In this document: in pieces, positions 10,843 through 19,397 of the stretch | Layout of the letters: every line of letters starts with the position of its first letter | How positions within the stretch are numbered: the first letter of the stretch is position 1 | Assembly: GCA_036525795.1 (NCBI GenBank) | Contig: DATCZS010000108.1 | Span: 1 to 46,018, forward strand | Source: DATCZS01 sp036525795 | GTDB lineage: Bacteria > Actinomycetota > Acidimicrobiia > Spongiisociales > ZC4RG35 | Direction: 5' to 3' | DNA length: 46,018 bases | The notes under the pieces: model-generated | Told to the model about the DNA's origin: nothing | The model's database searches: none | The model's input: the letters and a program-made list of their open reading frames with translations, nothing else | Translations under genes and position numbers: made by a program

Positions 10843-11577
10843 TCAGCGGATCAACTCGATGAACGCCGCACCGCCGATGAGTGCCGTCCACGCCCCGAGG
10901 ATCATCGCGGGCCCGTAGGGGAGCTCATCGCCGATCCGGGCCCGCCGGAACACCAGCATGGCGATCGCGGGAATCCCCCCGTACATCCCGGTGAAGAACA
11001 CCGACACCACGAAGTGCTCCCAGTGCTGATAGGCAACGAACGGTCCCAGCAGAGCCGCCAGCTTCACGTCTCCGAACCCGAACCCTCCCCGTGCGATCAG
11101 GGCCACGACGAACAGCACGCCGAAGAACCCGATCCCGGCGGCTACGGCCCGGGGCAGGCGGTCGACGTCGCCGTCGGCGATGGCGCCGACGGCCAGCGCC
11201 AGCAGAGCGCCTCCGCCCCATGGATAGAGAATCGCATTCGGAATGAGCTTGTGGTCGAGGTCGGTGATCGTCAGCATGACGGTGACACCGGCGAACGCCA
11301 GGTAGGCGGGAAGTGTGAAGGAGGCTCCCGCCACCCAGCCGGCGCCGCCACCGGCGAGCCCCGCGACGAGCCACCACAGAGGTTCTCTCCTCCGGATCGG
11401 CTTCCGGCATTCGACACACTGGCTCCAGGGCCGCCGCGTTCGGGGGGTCGAGCACCATTCGCACTCCCATCCCCAGCCCAGCGGCCGGCGCGACCCAGCC
11501 CTGATCGCATTGGCGTAGAGCGTGGGGCCGGCAACGAGGCCGGCTGCTGCGCTGGCGATGACGAGGAAGAGGTTCAC
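10843..11577 (-). CDS. Type IV prepilin peptidase / A24 leader peptidase
   Basis: Membrane aspartic protease that removes leader peptides from type IV prepilins or Flp-type pilins and often N-methylates the new terminus. The 244-residue protein has about seven hydrophobic segments, a cytoplasmic zinc-type cluster with Cys39, Cys42, Cys54 and Cys57, and both catalytic aspartates: D106 in TDLDHKLIPN and D170 in GFGFGDVKLA. The presence of the Cys cluster suggests the bifunctional PilD type, but methylation cannot be shown from sequence. The GTG start at 11577 has no obvious ribosome-binding site. Mycobacteria also have a prepilin peptidase next to aroE. No pilin or assembly genes lie in this window. 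Confidence 0.9.
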   Translation of the reverse strand: MNLFLVIASAAAGLVAGPTLYANAIRAGSRRPLGWGWECEWCSTPRTRRPWSQCVECRKPIRRREPLWWLVAGLAGGGAGWVAGASFTLPAYLAFAGVTVMLTITDLDHKLIPNAILYPWGGGALLALAVGAIADGDVDRLPRAVAAGIGFFGVLFVVALIARGGFGFGDVKLAALLGPFVAYQHWEHFVVSVFFTGMYGGIPAIAMLVFRRARIGDELPYGPAMILGAWTALIGGAAFIELIR

Positions 11578-11598
11578 GTTCGGTGCGACGCTAGACGC

Positions 11599-11629
11599 AG
11601 CACGCCCCGGCGCATGACCGGGGCGTGCT
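11599..11629 (-). terminator. Perfect 12-bp hairpin between DUF4388 gene and prepilin peptidase gene
   Basis: AGCACGCCCCGG and its exact complement flank a 7-base loop, just after the DUF4388 stop and 21 bp before the prepilin peptidase start. The stem is strong, but no T-run follows on either strand. It could attenuate read-through, stabilise the upstream message, or hold a regulator site. Confidence 0.5.
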
Positions 11630-11649
11630 CGAACCCGAGGCGGGTTGGA

Positions 11650-12825
11650 TCAGCTATCGGTGAGCTCCTTGCTGACTGCTCCCATCCGCCGGCGGCGCAG
11701 GAGCCCCATCGAGAACCCTGTCTCGTCGTCGCCCTCTTCGGCAGAGGTCTCTTCGGTTTCGTCGAACTGCGAGAACACACTCTCGAGAAACGCATCGGCG
11801 TCGTTCGGCTCGCCCTCGGGCTCCGCCGTCGCCGTCGCCTGTGCCCACCATCCACCGGCATGGACGTCCTCATCGACCATTTCGGGAGCGGCGACCTCAT
11901 CGGTCTCTGTCACCGGCAACTCCCAGGATGGCGGCTCCGCCTCCTCTGGACCCGCCCCTGTGTCGGGAAGGTCGCTCTGGAGCCACGGGGACTCTTCAGC
12001 CCAGTCGTCTGGACCTTCGGCCGTCGGCTCATCGAACGCCGGAGTGTGGTCGGACCATTGCGGGGTCTCCGCGGGTGCGGCGCCGGCCTCGGTCCACGAG
12101 GAGGTGGTCTCCGGCTCGACGACTCGTGCCGGCGTCGGGGTGAACGAGGCGCCCACTTCGACCAGACCGTTCCTGACGAGGCCGGACAGCTCGCGGGCGG
12201 CCCGGAAGAGGCTCATGCCGAGCGACTCCGACACGTTCCTGACGGCCGCGCCTGCACCCAGCGACGCCAGCACACGCCAGGTGGTGGGGTTGACGGTCAC
12301 GTTGTTCTCGTCGGGGAGCTCGCGCGCCATCGCCAGCGGAGCGTCCATGTCGTCGATCACGGCCTCGATGTCGGCCCACTCGCTCGCCCTGCGCTCAGCC
12401 TCCGCTGCCGCGACTTCGGCGTCGAATGTGAGACCGGTGGCATACCGGGGCAGGACATCGACCATGAAGTCGAAGCTTCCGCTGCCCGGTCTGCGAATCC
12501 GGAACAGGCTCTCCACCACGTGTTCCCGGACGAAGTCGGTCAGTTCCGCCACCGACGCGCCCACGGTCAGGCCTTCGGCCAGGTTCCCGCCCTCTGCGTC
12601 CAGGCGGCGAAGATCATCGTCCTGCATCAGTCCGGCGTTGATCAGCTGGCTCCGGAACGCGTCATCCGGGGACACCGTGGCGAGTGTCAGAGCCCCATTG
12701 GCGATGAACACGCGCCCTTGTACGTTTCCTGCGTTGATGCGCAGACACCCGGTCTTGTTCGACCGGGCGAGCATTCGAAGCACCTCCTGCAAAGGGAAGA
12801 CTTCGAGATTCCCAGTGAGGGCCAT
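11650..12825 (-). CDS. DUF4388 domain protein with long acidic C-terminal tail
   Basis: Function unknown. Residues 1 to about 100 of 391 look like a DUF4388 (PatA N-terminal-like) domain: MALTGNLEVFPLQEVLRML, then RSNKTGCLRI and GRVFIANGALTLATV. This domain occurs in PatA-type response regulators and in proteins linked to gliding or pilus motility. Residues about 165-230 may form a helical second region (VNPTTWRVLASLGAGAAV) resembling a winged helix. The remaining 150 or so residues are low-complexity, Glu/Asp/Pro/Trp-rich and probably disordered, ending in a short basic patch (LLRRRRMG). The ATG at 12825 lies 2 bp after the aroE stop with AGGAGTAGGA upstream. Position next to the prepilin peptidase suggests, but does not prove, a pilus link. 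Confidence 0.8.
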   Translation of the reverse strand: MALTGNLEVFPLQEVLRMLARSNKTGCLRINAGNVQGRVFIANGALTLATVSPDDAFRSQLINAGLMQDDDLRRLDAEGGNLAEGLTVGASVAELTDFVREHVVESLFRIRRPGSGSFDFMVDVLPRYATGLTFDAEVAAAEAERRASEWADIEAVIDDMDAPLAMARELPDENNVTVNPTTWRVLASLGAGAAVRNVSESLGMSLFRAARELSGLVRNGLVEVGASFTPTPARVVEPETTSSWTEAGAAPAETPQWSDHTPAFDEPTAEGPDDWAEESPWLQSDLPDTGAGPEEAEPPSWELPVTETDEVAAPEMVDEDVHAGGWWAQATATAEPEGEPNDADAFLESVFSQFDETEETSAEEGDDETGFSMGLLRRRRMGAVSKELTDS

Positions 12826-12827
12826 TC

Positions 12828-13658
12828 CTACTCCTGCCTCGGGGTCGGAGCTTGATTCGGCTCCTGCGCGGGGCCCCTTGAGACGTTTCTTGCGGCGCGC
12901 TCCATGACTCCCTGCGGGGCGGGCGTCCCTGTCCATCGCCGGTACGAGGCCTCGGCCTGGGCGACGAGGAGATCGAGTCCGTCCGCGAACGGGATCCCCT
13001 CGGTTCGCGCGAAACGGATCGCCGGGGTCTCCTCGCTCCCGTAGGCCATGTCGTAGATCCCGGCGGCCCTCGTCAGGACTGATTCGGGGAGCGACTCGCC
13101 CCGCATCCCGATGGGCGTGCAATTCACGATCACGGCGCCGGGCAGGGGACTCCCCCACGGCTGGGTCTCACCGGACACCCCGGGGAGCCGAGCCAGCGGC
13201 CGCGCCCGTTCCTCACTGCGGGCGGACACGGTGATCGGTCTTCCCCGCAAGGCGATCACCGCCGCCCGGGCAGCCCCTCCCGCTCCCAGGATGAGGATCG
13301 GCCCGTCGACGGGGAGGGCACGGGCGGACCACGAGGCTCTGACGCCAACGACGTCTGTCGTATCGCCCTTCAGGCCGCCGTGTTCGAGGAACCACGTGTT
13401 GACCGAACCGGCCAGCCGGGCGTCGTCGGTGACGTCGTCCGAGAGCCCGTATGCGGTCTGTTTGTGCGGCATGGTGACGTTCACACCTGTCAGACGGCCA
13501 TCCCGAATGGCATCGGCGATCGGCCGCATTCCTTCCGGGGTGAAGACGTCGATCGCCCGGTACGTCCCTTCGACCCCTCCGGCGCGCAGCGCGGCGGTGT
13601 GCATCAGCGGGGATCGGGAGTGGGCCACAGGGTGGCCCACCACCGCCAGGCGCAGCAT
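12828..13658 (-). CDS. aroE: Shikimate dehydrogenase
   Basis: NADP-dependent reduction of 3-dehydroshikimate to shikimate. The 276-residue protein begins MLRLAVVGHPVAHSRSPLMH, the shikimate-binding segment. It has the catalytic Lys66 in NVTMPHKQTAYG, Asp102 in GDTTDVVG and the Rossmann loop LILGAGGAARAAV. The ATG at 13658 is 16 bp after the mltG stop and fits the family N terminus, although the Shine-Dalgarno is poor; earlier in-frame codons lie within mltG. It sits apart from aroCKB, separated by the DUF4388 and prepilin peptidase genes. Confidence 0.94.
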   Translation of the reverse strand: MLRLAVVGHPVAHSRSPLMHTAALRAGGVEGTYRAIDVFTPEGMRPIADAIRDGRLTGVNVTMPHKQTAYGLSDDVTDDARLAGSVNTWFLEHGGLKGDTTDVVGVRASWSARALPVDGPILILGAGGAARAAVIALRGRPITVSARSEERARPLARLPGVSGETQPWGSPLPGAVIVNCTPIGMRGESLPESVLTRAAGIYDMAYGSEETPAIRFARTEGIPFADGLDLLVAQAEASYRRWTGTPAPQGVMERAARNVSRGPAQEPNQAPTPRQE

Positions 13659-13674
13659 CAGGCGTGGTCCGGGG

Positions 13675-14769
13675 TCACGGGATGATTCCGGCGGCCCTGG
13701 ACTCGGCCACCGCCGCATTGTGCTCGTCGAGGGTCACGGAGAAGGCGTGCGAGCCCTCGAGCGACGACAGCACGTAGTACCGGAACTCGGTGTCGTCAGG
13801 CTGGGCCGCCGCCTGCAGCGAGGCGAGTCCGGGAGCGGAGATCGGGGTCGGGGGAAGCCCGGGAACCAACCTCGTGTTGTACGGCGATTCGAATCCGACG
13901 TCGATCACGGAGGGATCGCGGGAATCGAGGGCGTACAGAACAGTGGCGTCGATGTCGAGCCTGGCGCCGTCGGTGAGACGGTTGCGGATGACGCTCGACA
14001 CGATTGGACGTTCCTCGGCGACCCTCACCTCGGCTTCGATCAACGAAGCGACGATCACCCCTTCGTACTGGCTGAAGCCGGCTTCCTCGAAGGCGGACCA
14101 ATCGACAGACGCCATTCGATTCTCCATCGTGGTGGCGAGGCGCTGCAACAGCGACGCCGCGGACGCCTCGACCGAGAACTCGTAGGTGTCGGGAAAGAGC
14201 AACCCCTCCCAATCTCGCAGCGAGACCTCCTCGGGCATCTCGCGCACCGAGGTGCTCACCTGTCCCGCGATCAGGGCTTCTTCGAAATCGGACGTGTCGA
14301 GTCCCGAGGCCTCACTGAGCGCATCGATGATCTCTGAGACCCTCAGACCTTCACGGATCGTCACAGTGAAGATTGCGGGACGGGGCCCACGGCGCAGCTC
14401 GTCGATGAGGGTGGCCTGATCCATGCCTGTGATGAGCTCGTAGGTACCGGCCTGGAGGGCCGAACCCGCCCCGACGGCGCGCACGGCTGCCTCGAATTGC
14501 GACGTGGAGTCGATGACACCCGCCTGGAAGAGAATGTCGGCGATCGCTTCAGCGCTCGCACCCAGCGGGATCTCGACTTCGACCTCGAGTCCCGGCTCGA
14601 CCTCCCCGCGTTCGTCGGAGCCCGCCACCTCGATTCCCGCCCCGACCCGGTTCCCGAGCCACGACGCCGCGCTGACGATGCCCACCCCGGCGCACACCAC
14701 CACGATGATCACCAAGATGGGCCGGGCGAGTCCCCACATCGACGGCTGCGGTTCGGGGTACTGGGTCAT
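13675..14769 (-). CDS. mltG: Endolytic murein transglycosylase MltG (YceG-like)
   Basis: Inner-membrane lytic transglycosylase that cuts nascent peptidoglycan and helps set glycan strand length. The 364-residue protein has a short cytoplasmic N terminus, one transmembrane helix at about residues 17-38 (ILVIIVVVCAGVGIVSAA), a LysM-like region, then the YceG domain with EGLLFPDTYEF, the catalytic-Glu motif VASLIEAEV, LDIDATVLYAL and SPYNTR...GLPPTPIS. It overlaps ruvX by 4 bp, and the ruvX-mltG-aroE order is conserved in actinobacteria. Confidence 0.94.
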   Translation of the reverse strand: MTQYPEPQPSMWGLARPILVIIVVVCAGVGIVSAASWLGNRVGAGIEVAGSDERGEVEPGLEVEVEIPLGASAEAIADILFQAGVIDSTSQFEAAVRAVGAGSALQAGTYELITGMDQATLIDELRRGPRPAIFTVTIREGLRVSEIIDALSEASGLDTSDFEEALIAGQVSTSVREMPEEVSLRDWEGLLFPDTYEFSVEASAASLLQRLATTMENRMASVDWSAFEEAGFSQYEGVIVASLIEAEVRVAEERPIVSSVIRNRLTDGARLDIDATVLYALDSRDPSVIDVGFESPYNTRLVPGLPPTPISAPGLASLQAAAQPDDTEFRYYVLSSLEGSHAFSVTLDEHNAAVAESRAAGIIP

Positions 14770-15173
14770 GCTCGTTCCAGGTAATGGCGGAGGATGACCG
14801 CCGCGGCAACCTTATCCACCGTCTGGCGCCTATCTCGTCGTTTCATCCCGGCCTCGAGCAGTGCACTCTCGGCGGTCCGGGTCGTGAACCGCTCGTCGAA
14901 CAGCTCGACCGGTACCGGGATCGCGCTGCGAAGACCCTCGGTGAACGATCGAACGCGATCCGCGGCCGGTCCCTCCGCACCGGAGAGGCCTATCGGAAAC
15001 CCCACGACGACGACATCGGGGTGATACTCCTCGCACATCCGGGCGATCTCGTCGATCGCGCCGTCGGCGTCCAGCACTGCGAGGGGAGTCGCGACGATCC
15101 TGAGGGGATCGCTCACCGCCACCCCCACCCGCTTGGACCCCGGGTCGATGGCCATCACCCGTCCCAGGGTCAC
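14766..15173 (-). CDS. ruvX: RuvX / YqgF family RNase H-fold nuclease
   Basis: Small RNase H-like protein implicated in processing the 5' end of pre-16S rRNA; earlier annotated as a putative Holliday junction resolvase. The 135-residue protein has the first catalytic Asp in VMAIDPGSKRVGVAVSD, VVVVGFPIGLSG, and the later ELFDERFTTRTAE and VDKVAAAVIL segments with further acidic residues. The GTG start at 15173 overlaps the alaS stop by 4 bp, and its own stop overlaps the mltG start by 4 bp. Confidence 0.93.
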   Translation of the reverse strand: MTLGRVMAIDPGSKRVGVAVSDPLRIVATPLAVLDADGAIDEIARMCEEYHPDVVVVGFPIGLSGAEGPAADRVRSFTEGLRSAIPVPVELFDERFTTRTAESALLEAGMKRRDRRQTVDKVAAAVILRHYLERA

Positions 15174-17815
15174 AGCCCTCCGAGGGCGGCGGATGCCTGC
15201 GCACGGGCGACATCGATCGACGCGGGCACTCCGTCCCCCCGCGGGCCGCCGGCCTGACTCAGCTCGGGATCGCGAGACCCGCCTCCGCCGAGCTGCTTGG
15301 CCGCGTCGGCGAGCAGCTCTCCTGCGGACAGGCCGGCCTCCACCAGTTCGGTGGAAAGCGCCGCAACCAGAGCTCCCTTGCCGCCCGAAACCGAACCGAG
15401 GATGACGACCCCCCGACCGATCCGATCGCGCACACCGAGCGCAAGCTGGCGCAGCTGATCCGGCGGCACCTCGCCCACGTTGCTCACAACCAGGGCATAC
15501 GACCCGATCTGCTCGGAGCTGTCAGCCAGCTCCTGGGCGAGCTGGCCTCGCCGTTGCGAGCGGATGGCATCGAGCTCGTCCTCCAGTCGCTCGACCTTGT
15601 CGATCAGCGATTGAACCCGCTGTGGAACGTCGCGAGCGGGCGACCTCAACAGCGACCCGGCCGAATCGAGCGTTCCTCGGATCCCGACCATGTGCTCGTA
15701 CGCGGCCTCCCCGGTGAGCGCCTCGATGCGACGGATATTCGATCCGATCGAGGACTCGCCCAGGACCACCAGCGGCCCCACTTCACCTGCGGCGTGCGTG
15801 TGGGTACCGCCACAGAGTTCGACCGAGAAGTCGCCGACCTTGACGACTCGCACCGTGTCACCGTATTTGTCGCCGAAGAAGGCGAGGGCGCCCATCTCTC
15901 GAGCACGATCCTGGTCGGTCACCTGGGTGCTGACGGCGCCGTTCTCGATCAGCCGCTGGTTGGCGAGACGCTCCACCTCGGCCTGTTCTTCGAGCGAAAG
16001 TGCCGAGAAGTGGCTGAAGTCGAAACGGAGTCTCCCGGACTCGACGAGCGAACCGGCCTGGCTGGCATGGCTGCCGAGCACCTCGCGGATCGACCAGTGG
16101 AGGACGTGCGTGCCGGTGTGACTCTTCCGAATGCGATCGCGCCGGGGCGAGTCGATCTGGGTCGTGATGTCCTGGCCGACCATGACCGACCCTGAGACCA
16201 CCTTCGCCCGGTGCCCGTGCAGTCCCTGAACGGCATGCCTCGTGTCGGCCACCGCCAGGACGCCGGTCTCCGACTCGATCCTGCCGGTGTCTCCCACCTG
16301 ACCGCCCGCCTCCGCATAGAAGGGCGTGCGGTCCAAGAAGACTTCGACCTCCTGGCCATGATCGGCGCGTTCGACCTGTTCGCCGTCGCGCACGATTGCG
16401 AGAATGCGCCCTTCACCGGCCTCATGACCGTACCCCGTGAACGTCGTGAGCCCGACTTCGTCCAGCACTCTGCGGTAGAACTCCTCGCGAGCTGCCTCGT
16501 CTCCACCCTTCCAGTCCTTGCGGGCGCGCGATCGCTGTTGCTCCATCTCGGCCTCGAACGCCGCCTCGTCGACATCGAGCTCACGTTCGGCTGCGATCTC
16601 CTTGGTCAACTCGATCGGGAAACCGAAGGTGTCGTGCAATTTGAAGGCGACCGAACCCGAGAGGGTCGAACCAGGGCCGAGATCGGCGAGCTCGGTGTCG
16701 AGCAACTGGTGGCCTGACTCGAGCGTCCGCCGGAAACGCTCCTCCTCACGAGCGACGACATCGGTGATGAACGCATGCCGCGACCCGAGGTCGGCGTACC
16801 AGTCTCCGAGGGCGCTGACCGTTGCCTCGACGAGCTGGGGCGTGACCAGGTCGGTGCGCCGCCCGGCGCTGGCGCCCCCGGTCAACTGCCACGCATGGCG
16901 CACGGCCCGGCGGATGATGCGCCGCAGGATGTACCCCCGACCGTCGTTGGACGGGACGACTCCGTCGGCGATGAGCATCGTCATGGTTCGACCATGGTCC
17001 GCCAGGATCCGCAGGCTCACATCGGTCCGCTCCTCGGCGCCGTAGTCGATGCCCGTGAACTCCGACCCCGCCTCGAGCACCGGGGTCACGGTGTCGACCT
17101 CGAAGGCCGAGCCGACACCCTGGAGGATCATGGCAAGCCGCTCCAGACCCATGCCCGTGTCGATGCTCTTGCGGGGGAGATCGCCGACCACGTTGTAGGG
17201 ACGATCCTGGACGTTCTGCATGAACACCAGGTTCCAGATCTCGATGAACCGTTCCTCTCCCCCGCCGATGGGGCCGCCGTCTGGCCCGAACTCGGGCCCG
17301 CGGTCGTAGAAGATCTCCGCACACGGCCCGCATGGGCCGGGGACGCCCATCTGCCAGAAGTTGTCCTTCCCACCACGCTGCACCCTGTCGGAGGGAACCC
17401 CGACGTGATCGATCCACAGCCCGACGGCCTCGTCGTCGTTCTCGTACGCCGTGTACCAGAGACGCTCAGGATCGAGCCCGTACCCGTCGGTGAGCAACTC
17501 GTGTGCCCAGGCCATCGCGTCGGCCTTGAAGTAGTCGCCGAAACTGAAGTTCCCGAGCATCTCGAAGAACGACATGTGGCGCACCGTCGTCCCGATGATG
17601 TCGATGTCGATGGTTCTCACCGACTTCTGCGCCGACACCGCCCGGGGGTATGGGGCTTCCTCGTCGCCGAGGAAATAGGGCTTGAAGGGGACCATGCCGG
17701 CGTTGGTGAGCAGCAGCGTCGGGTCGGTCGGGATCAGAGACGCCGACGGGCGGACCACGTGGCCGCGGCGTTCGAAGAAGTCGAGGAATGTCCGGCGTAT
17801 CTGAATCGAGTCCAT
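15170..17815 (-). CDS. alaS: Alanyl-tRNA synthetase
   Basis: Charges tRNA-Ala and clears mischarged Ser and Gly. The 881-residue protein starts MDSIQIRRTFLDFFERRGH and has class II motifs (SASLIPTDPTLLLTNAGM, FFEMLGNFSFGDYFK). The editing domain carries zinc-type ligands SHTGTHVLHW (near residue 565) and ELCGGTHTHAAGEVG (near residue 665). The C-terminal DHHA1 region ends with the glycine-rich AKQLGGGGSRD. The ATG at 17815 fits the family N terminus; codons before it do not resemble AlaRS. A 64-bp gap separates it from the small gene upstream, and it overlaps ruvX by 4 bp. Confidence 0.97.
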   Translation of the reverse strand: MDSIQIRRTFLDFFERRGHVVRPSASLIPTDPTLLLTNAGMVPFKPYFLGDEEAPYPRAVSAQKSVRTIDIDIIGTTVRHMSFFEMLGNFSFGDYFKADAMAWAHELLTDGYGLDPERLWYTAYENDDEAVGLWIDHVGVPSDRVQRGGKDNFWQMGVPGPCGPCAEIFYDRGPEFGPDGGPIGGGEERFIEIWNLVFMQNVQDRPYNVVGDLPRKSIDTGMGLERLAMILQGVGSAFEVDTVTPVLEAGSEFTGIDYGAEERTDVSLRILADHGRTMTMLIADGVVPSNDGRGYILRRIIRRAVRHAWQLTGGASAGRRTDLVTPQLVEATVSALGDWYADLGSRHAFITDVVAREEERFRRTLESGHQLLDTELADLGPGSTLSGSVAFKLHDTFGFPIELTKEIAAERELDVDEAAFEAEMEQQRSRARKDWKGGDEAAREEFYRRVLDEVGLTTFTGYGHEAGEGRILAIVRDGEQVERADHGQEVEVFLDRTPFYAEAGGQVGDTGRIESETGVLAVADTRHAVQGLHGHRAKVVSGSVMVGQDITTQIDSPRRDRIRKSHTGTHVLHWSIREVLGSHASQAGSLVESGRLRFDFSHFSALSLEEQAEVERLANQRLIENGAVSTQVTDQDRAREMGALAFFGDKYGDTVRVVKVGDFSVELCGGTHTHAAGEVGPLVVLGESSIGSNIRRIEALTGEAAYEHMVGIRGTLDSAGSLLRSPARDVPQRVQSLIDKVERLEDELDAIRSQRRGQLAQELADSSEQIGSYALVVSNVGEVPPDQLRQLALGVRDRIGRGVVILGSVSGGKGALVAALSTELVEAGLSAGELLADAAKQLGGGGSRDPELSQAGGPRGDGVPASIDVARAQASAALGGL

Positions 17816-17879
17816 GAGCAGAGAGAACGCTAAACGTTTGGAAGGAGAACAGGAGAACCGATTCCGTCGGGAGCGAGGG

Positions 17880-18053
17880 TCAGCGCCGTCGCGGTGCCCG
17901 TGCGACCCGGGCGGCCAGTTCCAGCACGTCGGCGCCGGTGTGGGCGGCCGCCGAGCGGATGTCGCCCGCCCTCGGCACACGGCGCAGGGCTCGCACGGTG
18001 ACGACGCCCCCGGCAAAGGCACCCGTGACAAACCACCACAGTCGACCGAGCAT
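17880..18053 (-). CDS. Small DUF6167-like membrane-associated protein
   Basis: A 57-residue protein starting MLGRLWWFVTGAFAGGVV, with one hydrophobic segment (residues 4-22) followed by an Arg-rich, Ala-rich tail ending RVARAPRRR. Function unknown. The pattern of an aromatic-rich start, small-residue membrane helix and charged helix, together with its place just before alaS, resembles the DUF6167 proteins found beside alaS in Streptomyces. An in-frame ATG further upstream is possible, but the extra residues look non-coding. The assignment rests on position and pattern, not on an alignment. Confidence 0.65.
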   Translation of the reverse strand: MLGRLWWFVTGAFAGGVVTVRALRRVPRAGDIRSAAAHTGADVLELAARVARAPRRR

Positions 18054-18134
18054 GATGAGAGCGTAGCGTCGGGACGACGAACCCGAGGCTGCGCAGGCCG
18101 CCGGGAAGTCCGGTCCGCCGGCCGCCGATCGCAC

Positions 18135-19397
18135 CTACCTCACAGGGACGATGCCCAGTACCCGGCCGTCCCAGGTGAGCAGGTAGAGCTCGCCGGAGGA
18201 GTCCTGACCGAATCCGTTGACCTGGCCGATTCCGGTGAGCCACTCGGTCTGATCGGTCGCAGCGCCGTCCTCCAGACGGAAGCTCCGCAACCACCCGCCG
18301 CACCAATCCGAGTAGAGGTAGTGCCCGGTCAACTCGGGGATCGCGGTCCCCCGGTAGACGGCACCGCCGGTGATCGAACATCCCTCGGCGTGCGGGTATT
18401 CGAGCACGGGAAGGGTCAGCCCCTCCGTCTGAGCGTCGCATCCGCGCTGGAAGCAATGGAAGCCCTCCATTCGCAGCCAGCCGAAGTTGAATCCTCCTCC
18501 GGTCGTCGCCGGGACGGCGTTCACCTCCTCCCAGTCCGAGTGGCCGACGTCTGCGATGTAGACATGTCCGTCGACCGGATCGATCGAGAACCGCCACGGG
18601 TTGCGCAATCCGTAGGCCCACACTTCGGGCGCCCCGCCGCCACCCGCGAAGGGGTTGTCCGGGGGAACCGCATACGGCTCGTCCCCGTCGACGTCGAGAC
18701 GGAGGATCGACGAGAGCAGGGTGTCGGGATCCTGGGAGTGCACAGATGCCTGGCCACCCTCGCCGAGAGACAGCCACAAGTAGCCGTCCGGTCCGAACTG
18801 GATCATCCCTCCGTTGTGGCGGTTGGTGGCCTTCTCGAAGCCGATGATCTCGCGTTCTGAGTCGTGGTCGGCCCGATCGGGTTCGCCGGCGGTCACCCCG
18901 AACTCCGAGAGGCGGGTCCGCTCGGCACCGGCCTGGGAGTAGAAGACGAAGAACCGACCGTTGTCGGCGTAGTCGGGATGAAAGGCCAGCCCGAGCAGAC
19001 CGGGCTCGATCCCGCTCTCCGAATCCACCCTTTCGTCGATGTCGAGGAATGGCTCGTCGTTCCCCAGGATCCGGATCACGCCGGAACGCTCCGCGACGAA
19101 CCTCCGGCCGTCTCCCGGTGGCGAGGCGAGGATGATCGGCTGGTCGAGGCCATCGGCCACGATCTCCGTGTCGAGCCCCACCAGGGGGCTCAGCGTCGTC
19201 GTCGTCGTCGATGGCGGCCGGGTGGTGGTGCTGGCAGCGACGGGAGCCGTCGTCGATGTCGGTGTCGCGGTGAACGCAGACGAAGGTGGCGCACTCCCGG
19301 CGGCCGGCGGGACCACGGTGGTCGTCGGTGCGGGTTGGGATGCGCAGGCGGCGGCCACCGAGACCACCAGGGCGAACGCCACTGCCTTCGGGCTCAA
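18135..19397 (-). CDS. Secreted glucose/sorbosone-dehydrogenase-like lipoprotein
   Basis: Probable PQQ-type aldose dehydrogenase fold (GSDH family) anchored outside the membrane. The 420-residue protein has a signal peptide with lipobox SVAAAC (Cys18), a Thr/Pro/Ser-rich linker over residues 20-72, then a six-bladed propeller with typical stretches LLGLAFHPDYADNGRFFVFY, NRHNGGMIQFGPDGYLWLSL, GLRNPWRFSIDP and YIADVGHSDWEEVN. The substrate cannot be told, and some relatives do not bind PQQ. The TTG start at 19397 was chosen because GGAGGGG lies 2-3 nt upstream and it gives a full signal peptide. A 4-bp overlap with rarA puts this surface protein in a DNA-repair transcript. Confidence 0.85.
   Translation of the reverse strand: MSPKAVAFALVVSVAAACASQPAPTTTVVPPAAGSAPPSSAFTATPTSTTAPVAASTTTRPPSTTTTTLSPLVGLDTEIVADGLDQPIILASPPGDGRRFVAERSGVIRILGNDEPFLDIDERVDSESGIEPGLLGLAFHPDYADNGRFFVFYSQAGAERTRLSEFGVTAGEPDRADHDSEREIIGFEKATNRHNGGMIQFGPDGYLWLSLGEGGQASVHSQDPDTLLSSILRLDVDGDEPYAVPPDNPFAGGGGAPEVWAYGLRNPWRFSIDPVDGHVYIADVGHSDWEEVNAVPATTGGGFNFGWLRMEGFHCFQRGCDAQTEGLTLPVLEYPHAEGCSITGGAVYRGTAIPELTGHYLYSDWCGGWLRSFRLEDGAATDQTEWLTGIGQVNGFGQDSSGELYLLTWDGRVLGIVPVR

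Noticed and set aside
10147..12855. About 900-codon plus-strand open frame across aroC, the prepilin peptidase and DUF4388 genes
   Set aside because: It spans three well-supported minus-strand genes and their gaps and has no recognisable domain or plausible start; GC-rich shadow.
17840..17857. Tandem AGGAGAAC-AGGAGAAC on the plus strand near 17.85 kb, resembling repeated ribosome sites
   Set aside because: The plus-strand frames after it are shadows of the DUF6167-like and lipoprotein genes. On the minus strand it is simply alaS leader, with no further copies to make a repeat family.
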